The position numbers were made by a program, and so were the translations under genes. From an uncultured Bulleidia sp. (lineage in GTDB: Bacteria > Bacillota_I > Bacilli_A > Erysipelotrichales > Erysipelotrichaceae): a stretch of 64,000 nucleotides of DNA. The stretch is taken from positions 1-64,000 of the forward strand of contig CAKVIS010000006.1 of NCBI GenBank assembly GCA_934754415.1, given 5' to 3'. The number at the start of each line of letters is the position of its first letter. Position 1 is the stretch's first letter. Of this stretch, positions 1-8,230 are shown piece after piece. The notes under the pieces are model-generated. The model searched no databases and was not told where the DNA came from. It saw only the letters and a list, made by a program, of their open reading frames with translations.

Positions 1-42
1 TGAAAATAGCCCTCTCGGGTGAATCGATCTCGCTGCCAGGTT
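1..42 (+). rRNA. rrf: 5S ribosomal RNA, 3' end (partial)
   Basis: The window opens inside what looks like the last third of a 5S rRNA. A CCC-TCTC-GGG hairpin (about 10-19) fits the helix IV stem-loop, and the tail ending CTGCCAGG (about 33-40) is the usual 3' strand of helix I. A strong hairpin terminator follows at once, as expected at the end of an rRNA operon. The exact 3' end is uncertain by several bases, and the rest of the operon lies outside the window. Confidence 0.7.
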
Positions 43-47
43 ATATC

Positions 48-78
48 AGTGAATGTCTTACGACATTCACTTTTTTTA
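48..78 (+). terminator. rRNA operon terminator
   Basis: A perfect 10-bp stem (AGTGAATGTC / GACATTCACT) with a TTAC loop is followed by seven T. It sits directly after the 5S rRNA end. Confidence 0.9.
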
Positions 79-166
79 CTTTCATCAGTAAAATGCTTAT
101 CAAAAAAGATATGTTTTTTTGTTGTCAAGACTATTCTTTATATTGAATTTCGGTATAATTTAATTG

Positions 167-318
167 CTGAAGGAACACATATTTTTCCTACATTTTGATA
201 TCAGGGAATCCTGACTGGAGACTTCTGTGTGAATACTCGATACGATTGAGGATCCTTACGAATGACCATGGATACCCACCTCTAACTAAGAGGGAACATA
301 TCACTCCTTCAGTTTTTA
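167..318 (+). ncRNA. ssrS: Probable 6S RNA
   Basis: This is about 150 nt of non-coding sequence behind a -10 box TATAAT (154-159). The two ends pair perfectly (CTGAAGGA at 167-174 with TCCTTCAG at 305-312), and the 3' side runs into a T-rich tract. Several partly paired segments lie between, giving the long, closed rod with internal bulges typical of 6S RNA, the RNA polymerase-binding regulator. The 3' part, with ACCCACCTC and GAGGGAACA, resembles 6S sequences as I remember them, but no covariance search could be run. Size, position and closing stem are seen; the 6S name is inference. It could be another small structured RNA. Confidence 0.55.
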
Positions 319-359
319 TTTTGCCAATTATTGTTAGTATTTCTACCTTGTATAAGAGG

Positions 360-388
360 TTGAAATATACAAAAAAAACAAGTAAAAT
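360..388 (+). promoter_or_regulatory. Promoter of yneF
   Basis: TTGAAA (360-365) and TAAAAT (383-388) are separated by exactly 17 bp, about 35 bases upstream of the yneF start. Confidence 0.7.
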
Positions 389-424
389 ATCTTTTGTGAA
401 ATTATGTAGATAGGTGGTGTTAAA

Positions 425-649
425 ATGTCATTATTTTGGTCTTCATTATTATGGTTTATTGGTGGTGGACTAGTTGGTGCTGCTGTTTCTTTTTTCTTAA
501 CAAAAAAACATTTTGAAAAAGAATTACGTGAAAATCCTCCAGTAAACGAAAAAATGATTCGAGCAATGTATATGCAGATGGGAAGAAAACCTAGTGAGGC
601 ACAGATTCGCCAGGTTATGCGTTCCATGACTAATGCTCAAGGAAAGTAA
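425..649 (+). CDS. yneF: YneF family (UPF0154) membrane protein
   Basis: This 74-residue protein has one N-terminal membrane helix (about residues 5-25, rich in Gly, Leu and Phe). A charged cytoplasmic tail follows, with the family signature ENPPVNEKMIRAMYMQMGRKPSEAQI spread over about residues 36-60. UPF0154/YneF proteins are small, conserved in Bacillota, and of unknown function. An AGGTGG Shine-Dalgarno sits 8 bases before the ATG. The gene is monocistronic: it has its own promoter and is closed by a GGGAG/CTCCC terminator. Confidence 0.93.
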   Translation: MSLFWSSLLWFIGGGLVGAAVSFFLTKKHFEKELRENPPVNEKMIRAMYMQMGRKPSEAQIRQVMRSMTNAQGK

Positions 650-659
650 TTATATTTTA

Positions 660-680
660 GGGAGTTATCTCCCTTTTTTT
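660..680 (+). terminator. Terminator after yneF
   Basis: Stem GGGAG / CTCCC with a TTAT loop, followed by seven T. Confidence 0.85.
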
Positions 681-682
681 AA

Positions 683-711
683 TTGCATTTTGGTCACCTC
701 TAATGTAAAAT
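683..711 (+). promoter_or_regulatory. Promoter of tRNA-Leu
   Basis: TTGCAT (683-688) and TAAAAT (706-711) with a 17-bp spacer. The predicted start lies a few bases before the mature tRNA. Confidence 0.75.
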
Positions 712-723
712 AATTTAGCACTT

Positions 724-807
724 GCCCATGTGATGGAATTGGTAGACGTAGGGGACTCAAAATCCCCCGGTAGCGATACCGTGCCGGTTCGAGTCCGGCC
801 ATGGGCA
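724..807 (+). tRNA. tRNA-Leu (anticodon CAA)
   Basis: The 7-bp acceptor stem is GCCCATG / CATGGGC. The D arm, a 5-bp anticodon stem GGGGA / TCCCC around loop CTCAAAA (anticodon CAA), a long variable arm typical of class II tRNAs, and a GGTTCGAGTCC T arm are all present. The 3' CCA is not encoded (the sequence ends A-C-T-T), so it must be added after transcription. A T-run follows the gene. Confidence 0.95.
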
Positions 808-876
808 CTTTTTTTATGTCTACCTTTCCTATTATGTAGTACAATCTAATCAGCGGTTAAAGGAGAAACATACAAT

Positions 877-1470
877 ATGGCAAAGCTTTATTTTTATTAT
901 GGTGCAATGGGTAGTTCTAAATCTGCTAATGCATTAATGGTTGAATATAATTATAGAGAAAGAGGACAATTAGTTCTTTTAGCTAAAACTAATATAGATA
1001 CCAGAGATGGAAAAAATACTATTAAATCAAGAATTGGTCTTCAGAGAGAATGTCTTTTATTGAGTGATGTGTGCGCCATGAAAGATGAAAGTATTCAAAA
1101 ATTTGATGCAGTTATTGTAGATGAAATCCAGTTTGCTAACAGGGAACAGGTGGATTTTCTCGCACACATTGTAGATGATTTAAATGTTCCTGTCATGTGT
1201 TATGGTTTAAGATCAGACTTCCAACTTAATTTATTTGAAGGAAGTGAAAGATTATTGGCTATCGCTGATGAAATTAAGGAAATAAAAACTGTTTGCTGGT
1301 GCGGGAAAAAAGCTACATGCAATGCCAGATATAATGAACATGGTATTGTAAGAAATGGTGAGCAAATTATGTTAGGTGCAAATGATGAATATATTGCTTT
1401 ATGTAGAAAACATTTTCTTCAGGGCAAACTATCTTCTGATTCACCTGTACCTGTTGATGAAAAGGAGTAA
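877..1470 (+). CDS. tdk: Thymidine kinase
   Basis: Type II thymidine kinase, 197 residues, which phosphorylates thymidine to dTMP in the salvage pathway. The P-loop GAMGSSKS spans residues 9-16, the Walker B-like VIVDEIQF is near residues 79-86, and a C-terminal zinc ribbon has two cysteine pairs (CWC near 140 and later Cys residues to LCRKHF near 175). Length is normal for the family. An AAAGGAG sequence lies about 10 bases before the ATG. The Shine-Dalgarno of the following HAD gene overlaps its last codons, so the two genes are probably translated from one mRNA. Confidence 0.97.
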   Translation: MAKLYFYYGAMGSSKSANALMVEYNYRERGQLVLLAKTNIDTRDGKNTIKSRIGLQRECLLLSDVCAMKDESIQKFDAVIVDEIQFANREQVDFLAHIVDDLNVPVMCYGLRSDFQLNLFEGSERLLAIADEIKEIKTVCWCGKKATCNARYNEHGIVRNGEQIMLGANDEYIALCRKHFLQGKLSSDSPVPVDEKE

Positions 1471-1474
1471 TCAT

Positions 1475-2122
1475 ATGAAGGGAGCTATATTTGACATGGA
1501 TGGTCTCATGTTTGATACTGAGGCTATCTGGCAAAAAAACTGGAAATTAATTGCAACAGAAATGGGAATTGTATTGGATCCTGCATTCAGCAGAGAGATT
1601 TGTGGTACTACTGGAAAATTAATGGATTCTATTATAGAAAAATATTATGGAGTACCAAATGGTAATCCTATTGCTATGGATTGTTCAGAAAGAGTACATC
1701 GAGATTTAGAACTTAATGTTCCTGAAAAAACAGGCATACATGAGATCTTGATATGGTTAAAAGATAATGACTTTAAGGTTGCCGTTGCTTCAAGTTCCAG
1801 AAGGGAGCAGATAGAAAAGAACTTATCTAAAACGAACACTGAACAATATGTGGATGTTTATTGTTCTGGCAGGGAATGTGCACACGGTAAGCCGTCTCCT
1901 GACGTTTTTTTACTGGCAGCTAAACAATTACATTTAGACGCATCTGAGTGTTATATATTTGAAGATGCCTATAATGGAATTCGTGCAGCATATGCAGCCG
2001 GGGGCAAACCAATTATGATACCAGATACTCAACAGCCAGATCAGGAAATGTACGAGAAATCTCATGCTGTGTGCTGTGATCTTCTTGAGGCTTTAGAGTT
2101 GCTTAAACGCGAGAATTTATAA
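1475..2122 (+). CDS. HAD-superfamily phosphatase / beta-phosphoglucomutase-like
   Basis: A 215-residue HAD-IA hydrolase. The catalytic motif I FDMDGLMFDTE is at residues 5-15, the motif II serine lies in VAVASSSRR near residues 100-108, and motif IV is EDAYNGIRAA near 165. These proteins dephosphorylate small sugar or nucleotide phosphates, or isomerise hexose phosphates; the substrate cannot be told from sequence. The start is set at the ATG preceded by AAAGGAG (1461-1467). An upstream in-frame ATG lies inside tdk and has no ribosome site. The gene is coupled to tdk, with 4 bases between, and ends at a hairpin terminator. Confidence 0.9.
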   Translation: MKGAIFDMDGLMFDTEAIWQKNWKLIATEMGIVLDPAFSREICGTTGKLMDSIIEKYYGVPNGNPIAMDCSERVHRDLELNVPEKTGIHEILIWLKDNDFKVAVASSSRREQIEKNLSKTNTEQYVDVYCSGRECAHGKPSPDVFLLAAKQLHLDASECYIFEDAYNGIRAAYAAGGKPIMIPDTQQPDQEMYEKSHAVCCDLLEALELLKRENL

Positions 2123-2190
2123 AGTTGTGATTATCTGATTGTTTTATTAGAAATCTTGCTTAAAACAGTATTAAAATGCATTTGAACAAG

Positions 2191-2214
2191 GGAGAAATAT
2201 ATATTCTCCTTTTT
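2191..2214 (+). terminator. Terminator of tdk-HAD operon
   Basis: Stem GGAGAA / TTCTCC followed by TTTTTATTTT. It separates this operon from the convergent lysS. Confidence 0.8.
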
Positions 2215-2264
2215 ATTTTACAAATGAAAAAAGACATCCTTTCGAATGCCTTAGTTTCTAAATC

Positions 2265-3917
2265 TTATTCTCCATCTCTAGGTTTCATAGTTGGGAAGAG
2301 CAGTACATCGCGGATAGAATCTACACCACACATTAACATAACAAGACGGTCGATTCCCATACCGATACCACCTGTTGGAGGCATACCGTATTCAAGAGCT
2401 TCAACGTAGTCATCATCCATTTCACTTGCTTCATCATCGCCAAGTTTTTTGAGTTCTAACTGCTTTTCAAAACGCTCTTTCTGATCAATAGGATCATTTA
2501 ATTCTGTAAAGGCATTATCCATCTCTATGCCACAGATTTCAAGTTCAAAACGCTGTGTAAATCTTGGATCTTCAGGATTCTTTTTGGCAAGAGGGGAAAT
2601 CTCAATTGGATGACCATATACAAATGTTGGCTGAGTAATCTTATCTTCACAAAATTCATCAAAGAATAAGGAAATAATGTTTCCAACTGTTCTCTGGTGT
2701 GGCAATACTTCAACATGATGTTCTTCTGCTATCTTAAGAGCCTCTTCCACGCTCATAGGCTGCCAGAAATCTACACCTGTAACTTCCTTAACAGCATCTA
2801 CCATATTCCATCTCTTGAAAGGAGCCTTTAAAGAAATTGTTTGGCCCATGAATTCAAATTCGGTTCTTCCGAAAACTTCCAAAGCAACTGCTTCAAACAG
2901 TTCTTCGTTCATTTTCATCATTCCTTCAAGATCAGTATAGGCACAATAAGCTTCCATTGTTGTGAATTCTGGATTATGCTTTAAATCCATACCTTCATTT
3001 CTGAAGATTCTTCCGATTTCATATACTTTTTCAAGACCGCCAACAATTAATCTTTTTAAAGGTAATTCTGTAGCTATTCTTAAATAGAAATCCTTGTCTA
3101 AAGCATTATGATGTGTAATAAACGGTCTTGCACTTGCTCCACCTAAAATAGGTTGTAAAATAGGTGTTTCTACTTCAATATATCCATGACTATCCATCCA
3201 TCTTCTGATAGCAGAGATAATTCTTGGTCGCAAGATAGCAATTTCTCTGGAAGAATCATTCATGATTAAATCCACATATCTTCTTCTGTATCTTTCTTCT
3301 TTGTCTGTCAGACCATGGAATTTTTCAGGTAACGGTTTTAAAGCTTTGGCAAGGTGAGTGTATGTATAGCATTCAACAGATAATTCTCCTGTTTGAGTTT
3401 TTATTACTCTTCCTTTGATTCCAAGGATATCCCCAAGGTCACTGGATTTAAAGAGCTCATAAATATCATCGCCGACAATACGCTGATTGATGACTACCTG
3501 AATTCTGCCTTCTCTGTCTAGTAAATGAATAAATCCTAATTTACCCATTCTTCTTTTTGACATGATACGACCTGCAATAGATACTTCTGCATTCAGTTTA
3601 TTCAGCTCTTCCTGAGTTTTATCACCATATACTTCTTTGATAGTTGCAGAGTTGTGATCTCTTTCAAATGCCTGTCCAAATGGATCAATACCTTTTTCAC
3701 GCAAAGCATTCATCTTTTCTCTTCTCGCAGCTTCCTGGTCATTTAGCAATGCTGCATTTACTGCATTGACAACTTCTTCTTTTTTCTGCTGTACTTTCTG
3801 TTTTTTCTGATCAGCTTCTTTTCTCTTTGCTGCAAGTTCAGGATGAGCAGCTTCAAAAGCTTTTCTTCTTTCTTCTTTTAAACGTTGTTTTTCTTCCTTT
3901 GTTAATTCTTCAGCCAT
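2265..3917 (-). CDS. lysS: Lysyl-tRNA synthetase, class II, with charged N-terminal extension
   Basis: This enzyme charges tRNA-Lys. The OB-fold anticodon domain (about residues 110-190) is followed by the class II core: motif 2 [15 protein letters not shown] and motif 3 [15 protein letters not shown] near the C-terminus. Of the 550 residues, the first ~56 before the usual bacterial start ([12 protein letters not shown]) form a very Lys/Glu-rich helix. Such an extension is unusual in bacteria and recalls the RNA-binding extension of eukaryotic LysRS. The start is chosen at the ATG preceded by TAAGGAGGA with good spacing; the longer reading frame runs into the T-box leader. Expression is very likely controlled by that T-box, upstream on the same strand. 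Confidence 0.97.
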   Translation of the reverse strand: MAEELTKEEKQRLKEERRKAFEAAHPELAAKRKEADQKKQKVQQKKEEVVNAVNAALLNDQEAARREKMNALREKGIDPFGQAFERDHNSATIKEVYGDKTQEELNKLNAEVSIAGRIMSKRRMGKLGFIHLLDREGRIQVVINQRIVGDDIYELFKSSDLGDILGIKGRVIKTQTGELSVECYTYTHLAKALKPLPEKFHGLTDKEERYRRRYVDLIMNDSSREIAILRPRIISAIRRWMDSHGYIEVETPILQPILGGASARPFITHHNALDKDFYLRIATELPLKRLIVGGLEKVYEIGRIFRNEGMDLKHNPEFTTMEAYCAYTDLEGMMKMNEELFEAVALEVFGRTEFEFMGQTISLKAPFKRWNMVDAVKEVTGVDFWQPMSVEEALKIAEEHHVEVLPHQRTVGNIISLFFDEFCEDKITQPTFVYGHPIEISPLAKKNPEDPRFTQRFELEICGIEMDNAFTELNDPIDQKERFEKQLELKKLGDDEASEMDDDYVEALEYGMPPTGGIGMGIDRLVMLMCGVDSIRDVLLFPTMKPRDGE

Positions 3918-3934
3918 GTTATCCTCCTTAAACA

Positions 3935-4146
3935 ATAAAAAGCTCTCACCAATAGGGACGAGAGCTTGTTCGTGGTACCACCCTAATTCATGACATATAG
4001 TCATCTCATTGGATTACCGATATTGCTGGTAAGCAGCTTCCTCAAGAGGCTTTAACCTGATACTATATATGATTACGATTTCACCTGTCCGTAATTCTCT
4101 TTTTTCATACATGTGATGCATCAAGCCTTCTCTATCATCGTTTGCG
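3935..4146 (-). promoter_or_regulatory. T-box riboswitch leader of lysS
   Basis: Read on the minus strand, the leader contains the T-box core AGGGTGGTACCACG (around 3972-3985). A GC-rich hairpin AGCTCTCGTCC...GGTGAGAGCT follows, then a T-run just before the Shine-Dalgarno: the classic terminator. The T-box core is complementary to its 5' strand, so an antiterminator can form when uncharged tRNA pairs. An AGAGAAGG element lies in the 5' part, where stem I is expected. The specifier codon should be a lysine codon (A-rich stretch around 4100); I did not fold stem I rigorously, so its exact position is open. Confidence 0.85.
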
Positions 4147-4151
4147 TACCT

Positions 4152-4179
4152 ATAATACCATTTTTTGGATTCTTTGCAA
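4152..4179 (-). promoter_or_regulatory. Promoter of lysS leader
   Basis: On the minus strand TTGCAA (4179-4174) and TATTAT (4157-4152) are 16 bp apart. The start falls at the beginning of the T-box leader. The promoter sits just downstream of the end of the permease gene. Confidence 0.65.
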
Positions 4180-4183
4180 TGGT

Positions 4184-5545
4184 TTAAAGATCATTATCTG
4201 TGCGAGATTCCGGATCATAAGAAAGCAGTTTATTGACTATGATTCCCAGAATCAGAGAACATGCAATGGTTGTAATGGTTATATTTCCAAAAGTCAGAGA
4301 TAAACCTCCGATTCCGGAAATCAAGATGGTGGAAACAACATATAAATTTTTGTTAACATCCAGATCAGCTCTTTGGACCATCTTAAGGCCTGAAACAGCA
4401 ATAAATCCATACAATGCCATACATACTCCACCCATGACACAACATGGAATAGATGAAATGAAGGCGATAAATGGTGACAGGAAAGAAATTAAAATGCATT
4501 CGATAGCTGTAGCAAGGATGGTTGCAGTACTTGCGTTTTTAGTAATGGCAACACATGCAACACTTTCACCATATGTAGTATTTGGACATCCACCGAAGAA
4601 AGCACCAATCATAGAACCGACACCATCACCAAGAAGAGTTCTGTGTAAGCCCGGATCTTCAAGCAAATCACTTTCGATAATAGAAGAAATATTCTTGTGA
4701 TCAGCAATATGTTCAGCAAAAACTACGAAAGCTACAGGAACATAGGCAGCAAAGATAGTACCGATATAGCTTGCATCAAGCCCACGTACTCCTTTTAGTG
4801 CTGTCAGGAATGTGAAATCTGGAACTGAGATAAATGTGGATAAGGATATACCGTCTTTTCCTAAAGCTGTGATAGGGGAGAAGTCAATAATTTGCATAGC
4901 TTCATACCCTGTACGTAAACCTATACATGTGAAAATGGCAGCTACAGCATATCCTGTAAGGATACCTATAATAAATGGAATCATTTTCAGATTTTTCTTA
5001 CCATAAGTAGAACACAGCATTGTGGCAAGTAAAGCCACCAGACCACAAACTACGGCAAATTGTGTATTTTGCTGTGTTAAGGAACTCTTTTGTAAGTCTG
5101 CCACGGCATTTCCTGCCAGAGATAAACCAATAATGGATACTGTTGGACCTATAACGATAGGAGGCATTAATTTATTAATCCAGCCTGTTCCAACTGTCTT
5201 AACAATGAAAGCAAATACTACATATACCAGTCCTGCAAAAATTGCTCCAAGAATAATACCGGCATAGCCTGCCTGAATGCTTACAGCACTTGCAAAAGCA
5301 GTTGCCATGGAACCGATAAAGGCAAAGGAAGATCCTAAAAATACCGGGCTCTTTCTCTGTGTGAAAAATAAATACACTATAGTACCAATACCTGCTCCAA
5401 ATAAAGCTGCAGCAGTAGACATATTGTTGCCAATAATCAAAGGTACTGCTATGGTTGCTGCCATAATTGCCAGCAATTGCTGAAATGCAAACACCACTAA
5501 CTGAGGGAAAGAAGGTTTGTCATTTACGTTGAAAACTAATTTCAT
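4184..5545 (-). CDS. uraA: Uracil/xanthine permease, NCS2 family
   Basis: A nucleobase:cation symporter of 453 residues with about 14 hydrophobic segments. Family marks include the N-terminal QQLLAIMAATIAVPLIIGN segment (about 22-40) and the signature region FGGCPNTTYGES near residue 310, equivalent to the QNxG-type substrate-binding motif of NCS2 proteins. Length is typical. It probably imports uracil; xanthine or uric acid remain possible because NCS2 specificity is not fixed by these motifs. An AAAGGAG site precedes the ATG. Its promoter is divergent from the AI-2E family gene, with a 12-bp palindrome between them. No purine riboswitch or PyrR site is evident. Confidence 0.9.
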   Translation of the reverse strand: MKLVFNVNDKPSFPQLVVFAFQQLLAIMAATIAVPLIIGNNMSTAAALFGAGIGTIVYLFFTQRKSPVFLGSSFAFIGSMATAFASAVSIQAGYAGIILGAIFAGLVYVVFAFIVKTVGTGWINKLMPPIVIGPTVSIIGLSLAGNAVADLQKSSLTQQNTQFAVVCGLVALLATMLCSTYGKKNLKMIPFIIGILTGYAVAAIFTCIGLRTGYEAMQIIDFSPITALGKDGISLSTFISVPDFTFLTALKGVRGLDASYIGTIFAAYVPVAFVVFAEHIADHKNISSIIESDLLEDPGLHRTLLGDGVGSMIGAFFGGCPNTTYGESVACVAITKNASTATILATAIECILISFLSPFIAFISSIPCCVMGGVCMALYGFIAVSGLKMVQRADLDVNKNLYVVSTILISGIGGLSLTFGNITITTIACSLILGIIVNKLLSYDPESRTDNDL

Positions 5546-5571
5546 CTTTTCTAATCTCCTTTTTGATGTCT

Positions 5572-5609
5572 ATGATAGAAAGAAAAAGCGAAAATGTAAA
5601 GTTAACTTT
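5572..5609 (-). promoter_or_regulatory. Divergent promoter region with palindrome
   Basis: For the permease on the minus strand, TTTACA (5600-5595) and TATCAT (5577-5572) are 17 bp apart. A perfect 12-bp palindrome AAAGTTAACTTT (5598-5609) overlaps this -35 box. It also provides a TTAACT upstream of the plus-strand gene, so one bound protein could affect both directions. Confidence 0.55.
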
Positions 5610-5652
5610 TGGAGATATGCTGTATACTATAATAAGGTTTAAGAGGTATTGT

Positions 5653-6831
5653 ATGAACTGGAAAGATAAACTTGACCCTAAATTAACAAAGATATGTACA
5701 TACATTATAGGTACTGTGACAGCCTTGTACCTGTTATATAAGCTCAGTGACAGATTCTTTGTATTGCTCGGATCACTGGTAAATTTTATTACATATATAT
5801 TAGGACTGCTAACTCCTGTATTCTGGGGGGTTTTTCTGGCTTATTTGTTATTGCCACTTACAGATAAAATTCAGGAGATTCTGGCAAATGCTTCCTGGAA
5901 TAAAAAAGATAAAAACTACAGAAGTGCAGCTGTAGTGATTACAATTATTTTATTCTGCGTTGGTATTGTTATATTTCTCTCAGTACTGATATCTACATTT
6001 ACATCTCAAGTTCAGATTGCGGATATGGAAAGCACTACAGTTTTCTTAAGACAGATTATAGATAATTTAACCGGGTTCATCACTTCAATTACAAAGGAAC
6101 TGAACAAACTCAATATCAATTCCATTCAGATAGAAGATGCTGTTCAAAATGCAATGAACTGGCTCACATCCTGGGGGACAAATCTTGGACAGGGATTTTT
6201 ATCTTCACTTGAAGATATTCCGAATGTCTTATCACAATGCCTGTTGATTGTGATATTTGCCATATGGTTTTTACTGGATGGAGCAAATATCGCCTTGTAT
6301 TGGGGGAAGGTGATGTATGTCTTATTTCCAGATACAATTCGTTCCAGAATCAGTGGTTTTCTGGAAGATGCGGATCAGGTTTTTTCGGGCTATATACGAG
6401 GACAGGTGATAGACGCTGTCATTATGATGGTATTAATCAGCGTGTTACTGTCTATCTGTAAAGTTAACTTTGCTTTAGCTATAGGTGTACTTGCTGGTTT
6501 TGGTAATCTTATTCCTTATGTTGGACCATTTATTGCCTACACGCTGGTAACGGTTGTTTGTGTGATTAACGGGGAGTGGATGAAACTTTTATTAAGTCTT
6601 GTGCTGTTATGGATTGTTCAGACCATTGATGGAAATATTATCAATCCAAAGTTGTTAGGCAAGCATGTAAATATTCATCCTATGTATGTCATGATTGTAT
6701 TGATATTTGGATCTGCACTGGGAGGATTAATGGGAATGCTGTTTGCTGTACCTGTAGGTGCTTTGATTAAGTTACAATTTGACAGACTTTTAAAAAAACG
6801 TATTCAGCAAAAACAATCTAACTTCAAATAA
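5653..6831 (+). CDS. AI-2E family transporter (PerM/YtvI-like)
   Basis: A 392-residue polytopic membrane protein. The first membrane pair is at about residues 15-75, a soluble stretch at about 110-190, and a C-terminal block carries the family marks NLIPYVGPFIAYTL and an IINPKLLGKHVNIHP segment. The family was named after the E. coli autoinducer-2 exporter, but many members move other substrates or ions (some are Na+/H+ antiporters), so the substrate is unknown. The start is taken at the ATG with AGAGG 6 bases upstream rather than the longer frame. A bidirectional terminator closes the gene against the convergent PBP gene. Confidence 0.9.
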   Translation: MNWKDKLDPKLTKICTYIIGTVTALYLLYKLSDRFFVLLGSLVNFITYILGLLTPVFWGVFLAYLLLPLTDKIQEILANASWNKKDKNYRSAAVVITIILFCVGIVIFLSVLISTFTSQVQIADMESTTVFLRQIIDNLTGFITSITKELNKLNINSIQIEDAVQNAMNWLTSWGTNLGQGFLSSLEDIPNVLSQCLLIVIFAIWFLLDGANIALYWGKVMYVLFPDTIRSRISGFLEDADQVFSGYIRGQVIDAVIMMVLISVLLSICKVNFALAIGVLAGFGNLIPYVGPFIAYTLVTVVCVINGEWMKLLLSLVLLWIVQTIDGNIINPKLLGKHVNIHPMYVMIVLIFGSALGGLMGMLFAVPVGALIKLQFDRLLKKRIQQKQSNFK

Positions 6832-6864
6832 AAAGCAATTGCCACATAAAAGCAATTGCTTTTT
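6831..6864. terminator. Bidirectional terminator
   Basis: A 12-bp perfect stem AAAAGCAATTGC / GCAATTGCTTTT gives a T-run on both strands. It serves the transporter on the plus strand and the PBP-FtsW operon on the minus strand. Confidence 0.9.
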
Positions 6865-8230
6865 AATAACCAGATTGATTTAAATAACTGACTAGTTGCT
6901 GAGCGGTTCCATATAGCTGTGTGCTTATCTGAGCGTTATTTAAAGAAATGCAGAATGCATAGGAATCTGTACATCCAATCATGTAGCAATGTATTCTGTC
7001 ATTGGCGCATTCTGCAGTACCTGTTTTTGCATACACCATTCCGTAATAGCTTTCATACAAACCATATTCTTCTGCTGCCGCATGCATCGCATTTTTTAAT
7101 TTCTCATTTACTGAGGAATCCATCGTGCTGGATAGTTTTTCCTGTTTTCCTTTGTAAAAGGTTCTGTAACTGTTGGCAACACTTTTAACAATATAAGGTC
7201 GCATCATATCTCCGTTATTGGAAATCGCCTGTGCAACCATTGCCAATTGTAAAGGGGATACTTCGGTATTTCCCTGACCGAAAGCAGTCTGTGAAATACT
7301 GCCGGAGGATCCTTCTTCGATATCTACAGAAGAGTGAAGTGTACAAAGAAATGGAATCTGAATCTCTTTTCCAAAATAGAACTCTTCTGCTTTCTGTTTC
7401 AATCTTTCTGCACCGACTTCAATCCCCAGATGAGCAAAATAGCAGTTGATAGAATATTGCATGGCAGTATTCAAATCACAATTTCCATAAATTTCATCAT
7501 TATAATTTGTGATTGTCCATGAATCTCCATCTGGTAAGTAGGAACCTGTATCGTTATATTGAAGAAAGTCATCACCTAACCCTTCTTCTTCCTGTTTTTC
7601 AAGAGCAGCGGCGGCAGTAATGACTTTAAACGTGGAACCCGGAGGATCATTTTCATAGGTTCCTCTTCGAAACTGTGCATCGGGTATGGTACTGGAGACA
7701 AAAGACTGTGAATTATTGACATCATAGTCAATAGTGCTTTGAGAAGCTAAAGCCAAAATTTCACCAGTTTGACTGTCCAGTACTGTAATACTTCCTTCAT
7801 TGCCATTTAATAAATTATAGCAATAGTTTTGAAGAGCATTGTCTGTAGTTAACCTGACAGTTGCACCTTTATCAAAGGAATCTAATTGAAACCAGGTATA
7901 GTCTTTTAAATTGCCACGTAATCCATAGGCATTAATTTGCTCATTATTCACTGTATAATATCCCAGAAGGTACGCATAACTGTAGTTTTCAGGACTCGGT
8001 GCATAACTGTCAGAAAGGATACTGTTGCCATTTCTATCCAGATATTCTCCTTCCTGTCCATAGCTGGTAACTTCATCATACATAATGCGTTCTTTTGTCA
8101 GGGCATAGTTTTTATCTATAGCTGGCAGTAATACATATTTTGATCCAAATATACACACAAATCCAACAGGTAGTAATGCACACAATATTTCGCAGGATCG
8201 CAATTTATTTTTAATATGTTTATTGTTCAT
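6863..8230 (-). CDS. Penicillin-binding protein, class B transpeptidase (PbpA/FtsI-like)
   Basis: A membrane-anchored D,D-transpeptidase of about 455 residues that cross-links peptidoglycan. One N-terminal membrane helix (about residues 12-32) is followed by the three active-site motifs: S-T-F-K within PPGSTFKVI, S-I-N within YSINCYF, and K-T-G within AKTGTAE. It is shorter than FtsI or PBP2 (about 600-700) and lacks a large N-terminal module, as in actinobacterial PbpA. It overlaps the upstream FtsW-like gene, its cognate glycosyltransferase, so the two form one polymerase pair. Two ATGs, 6 bases apart, follow AAGGAGG; the second (8230) has better spacing, but 8236 is possible. Confidence 0.9.
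   Translation of the reverse strand: MNNKHIKNKLRSCEILCALLPVGFVCIFGSKYVLLPAIDKNYALTKERIMYDEVTSYGQEGEYLDRNGNSILSDSYAPSPENYSYAYLLGYYTVNNEQINAYGLRGNLKDYTWFQLDSFDKGATVRLTTDNALQNYCYNLLNGNEGSITVLDSQTGEILALASQSTIDYDVNNSQSFVSSTIPDAQFRRGTYENDPPGSTFKVITAAAALEKQEEEGLGDDFLQYNDTGSYLPDGDSWTITNYNDEIYGNCDLNTAMQYSINCYFAHLGIEVGAERLKQKAEEFYFGKEIQIPFLCTLHSSVDIEEGSSGSISQTAFGQGNTEVSPLQLAMVAQAISNNGDMMRPYIVKSVANSYRTFYKGKQEKLSSTMDSSVNEKLKNAMHAAAEEYGLYESYYGMVYAKTGTAECANDRIHCYMIGCTDSYAFCISLNNAQISTQLYGTAQQLVSYLNQSGY

Noticed and set aside
195..413. A 72-codon plus-strand frame
   Set aside because: It runs through the structured 6S-like RNA and the yneF promoter, and has no ribosome site.
2176..2409. A short plus-strand frame after the HAD gene
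   Set aside because: It covers the terminator and the antisense of the lysS 3' end.
4233..4700. A 155-codon frame antisense to the permease
   Set aside because: It is a mirror of the permease coding sequence, with low-complexity Met/Ile content and no ribosome site.
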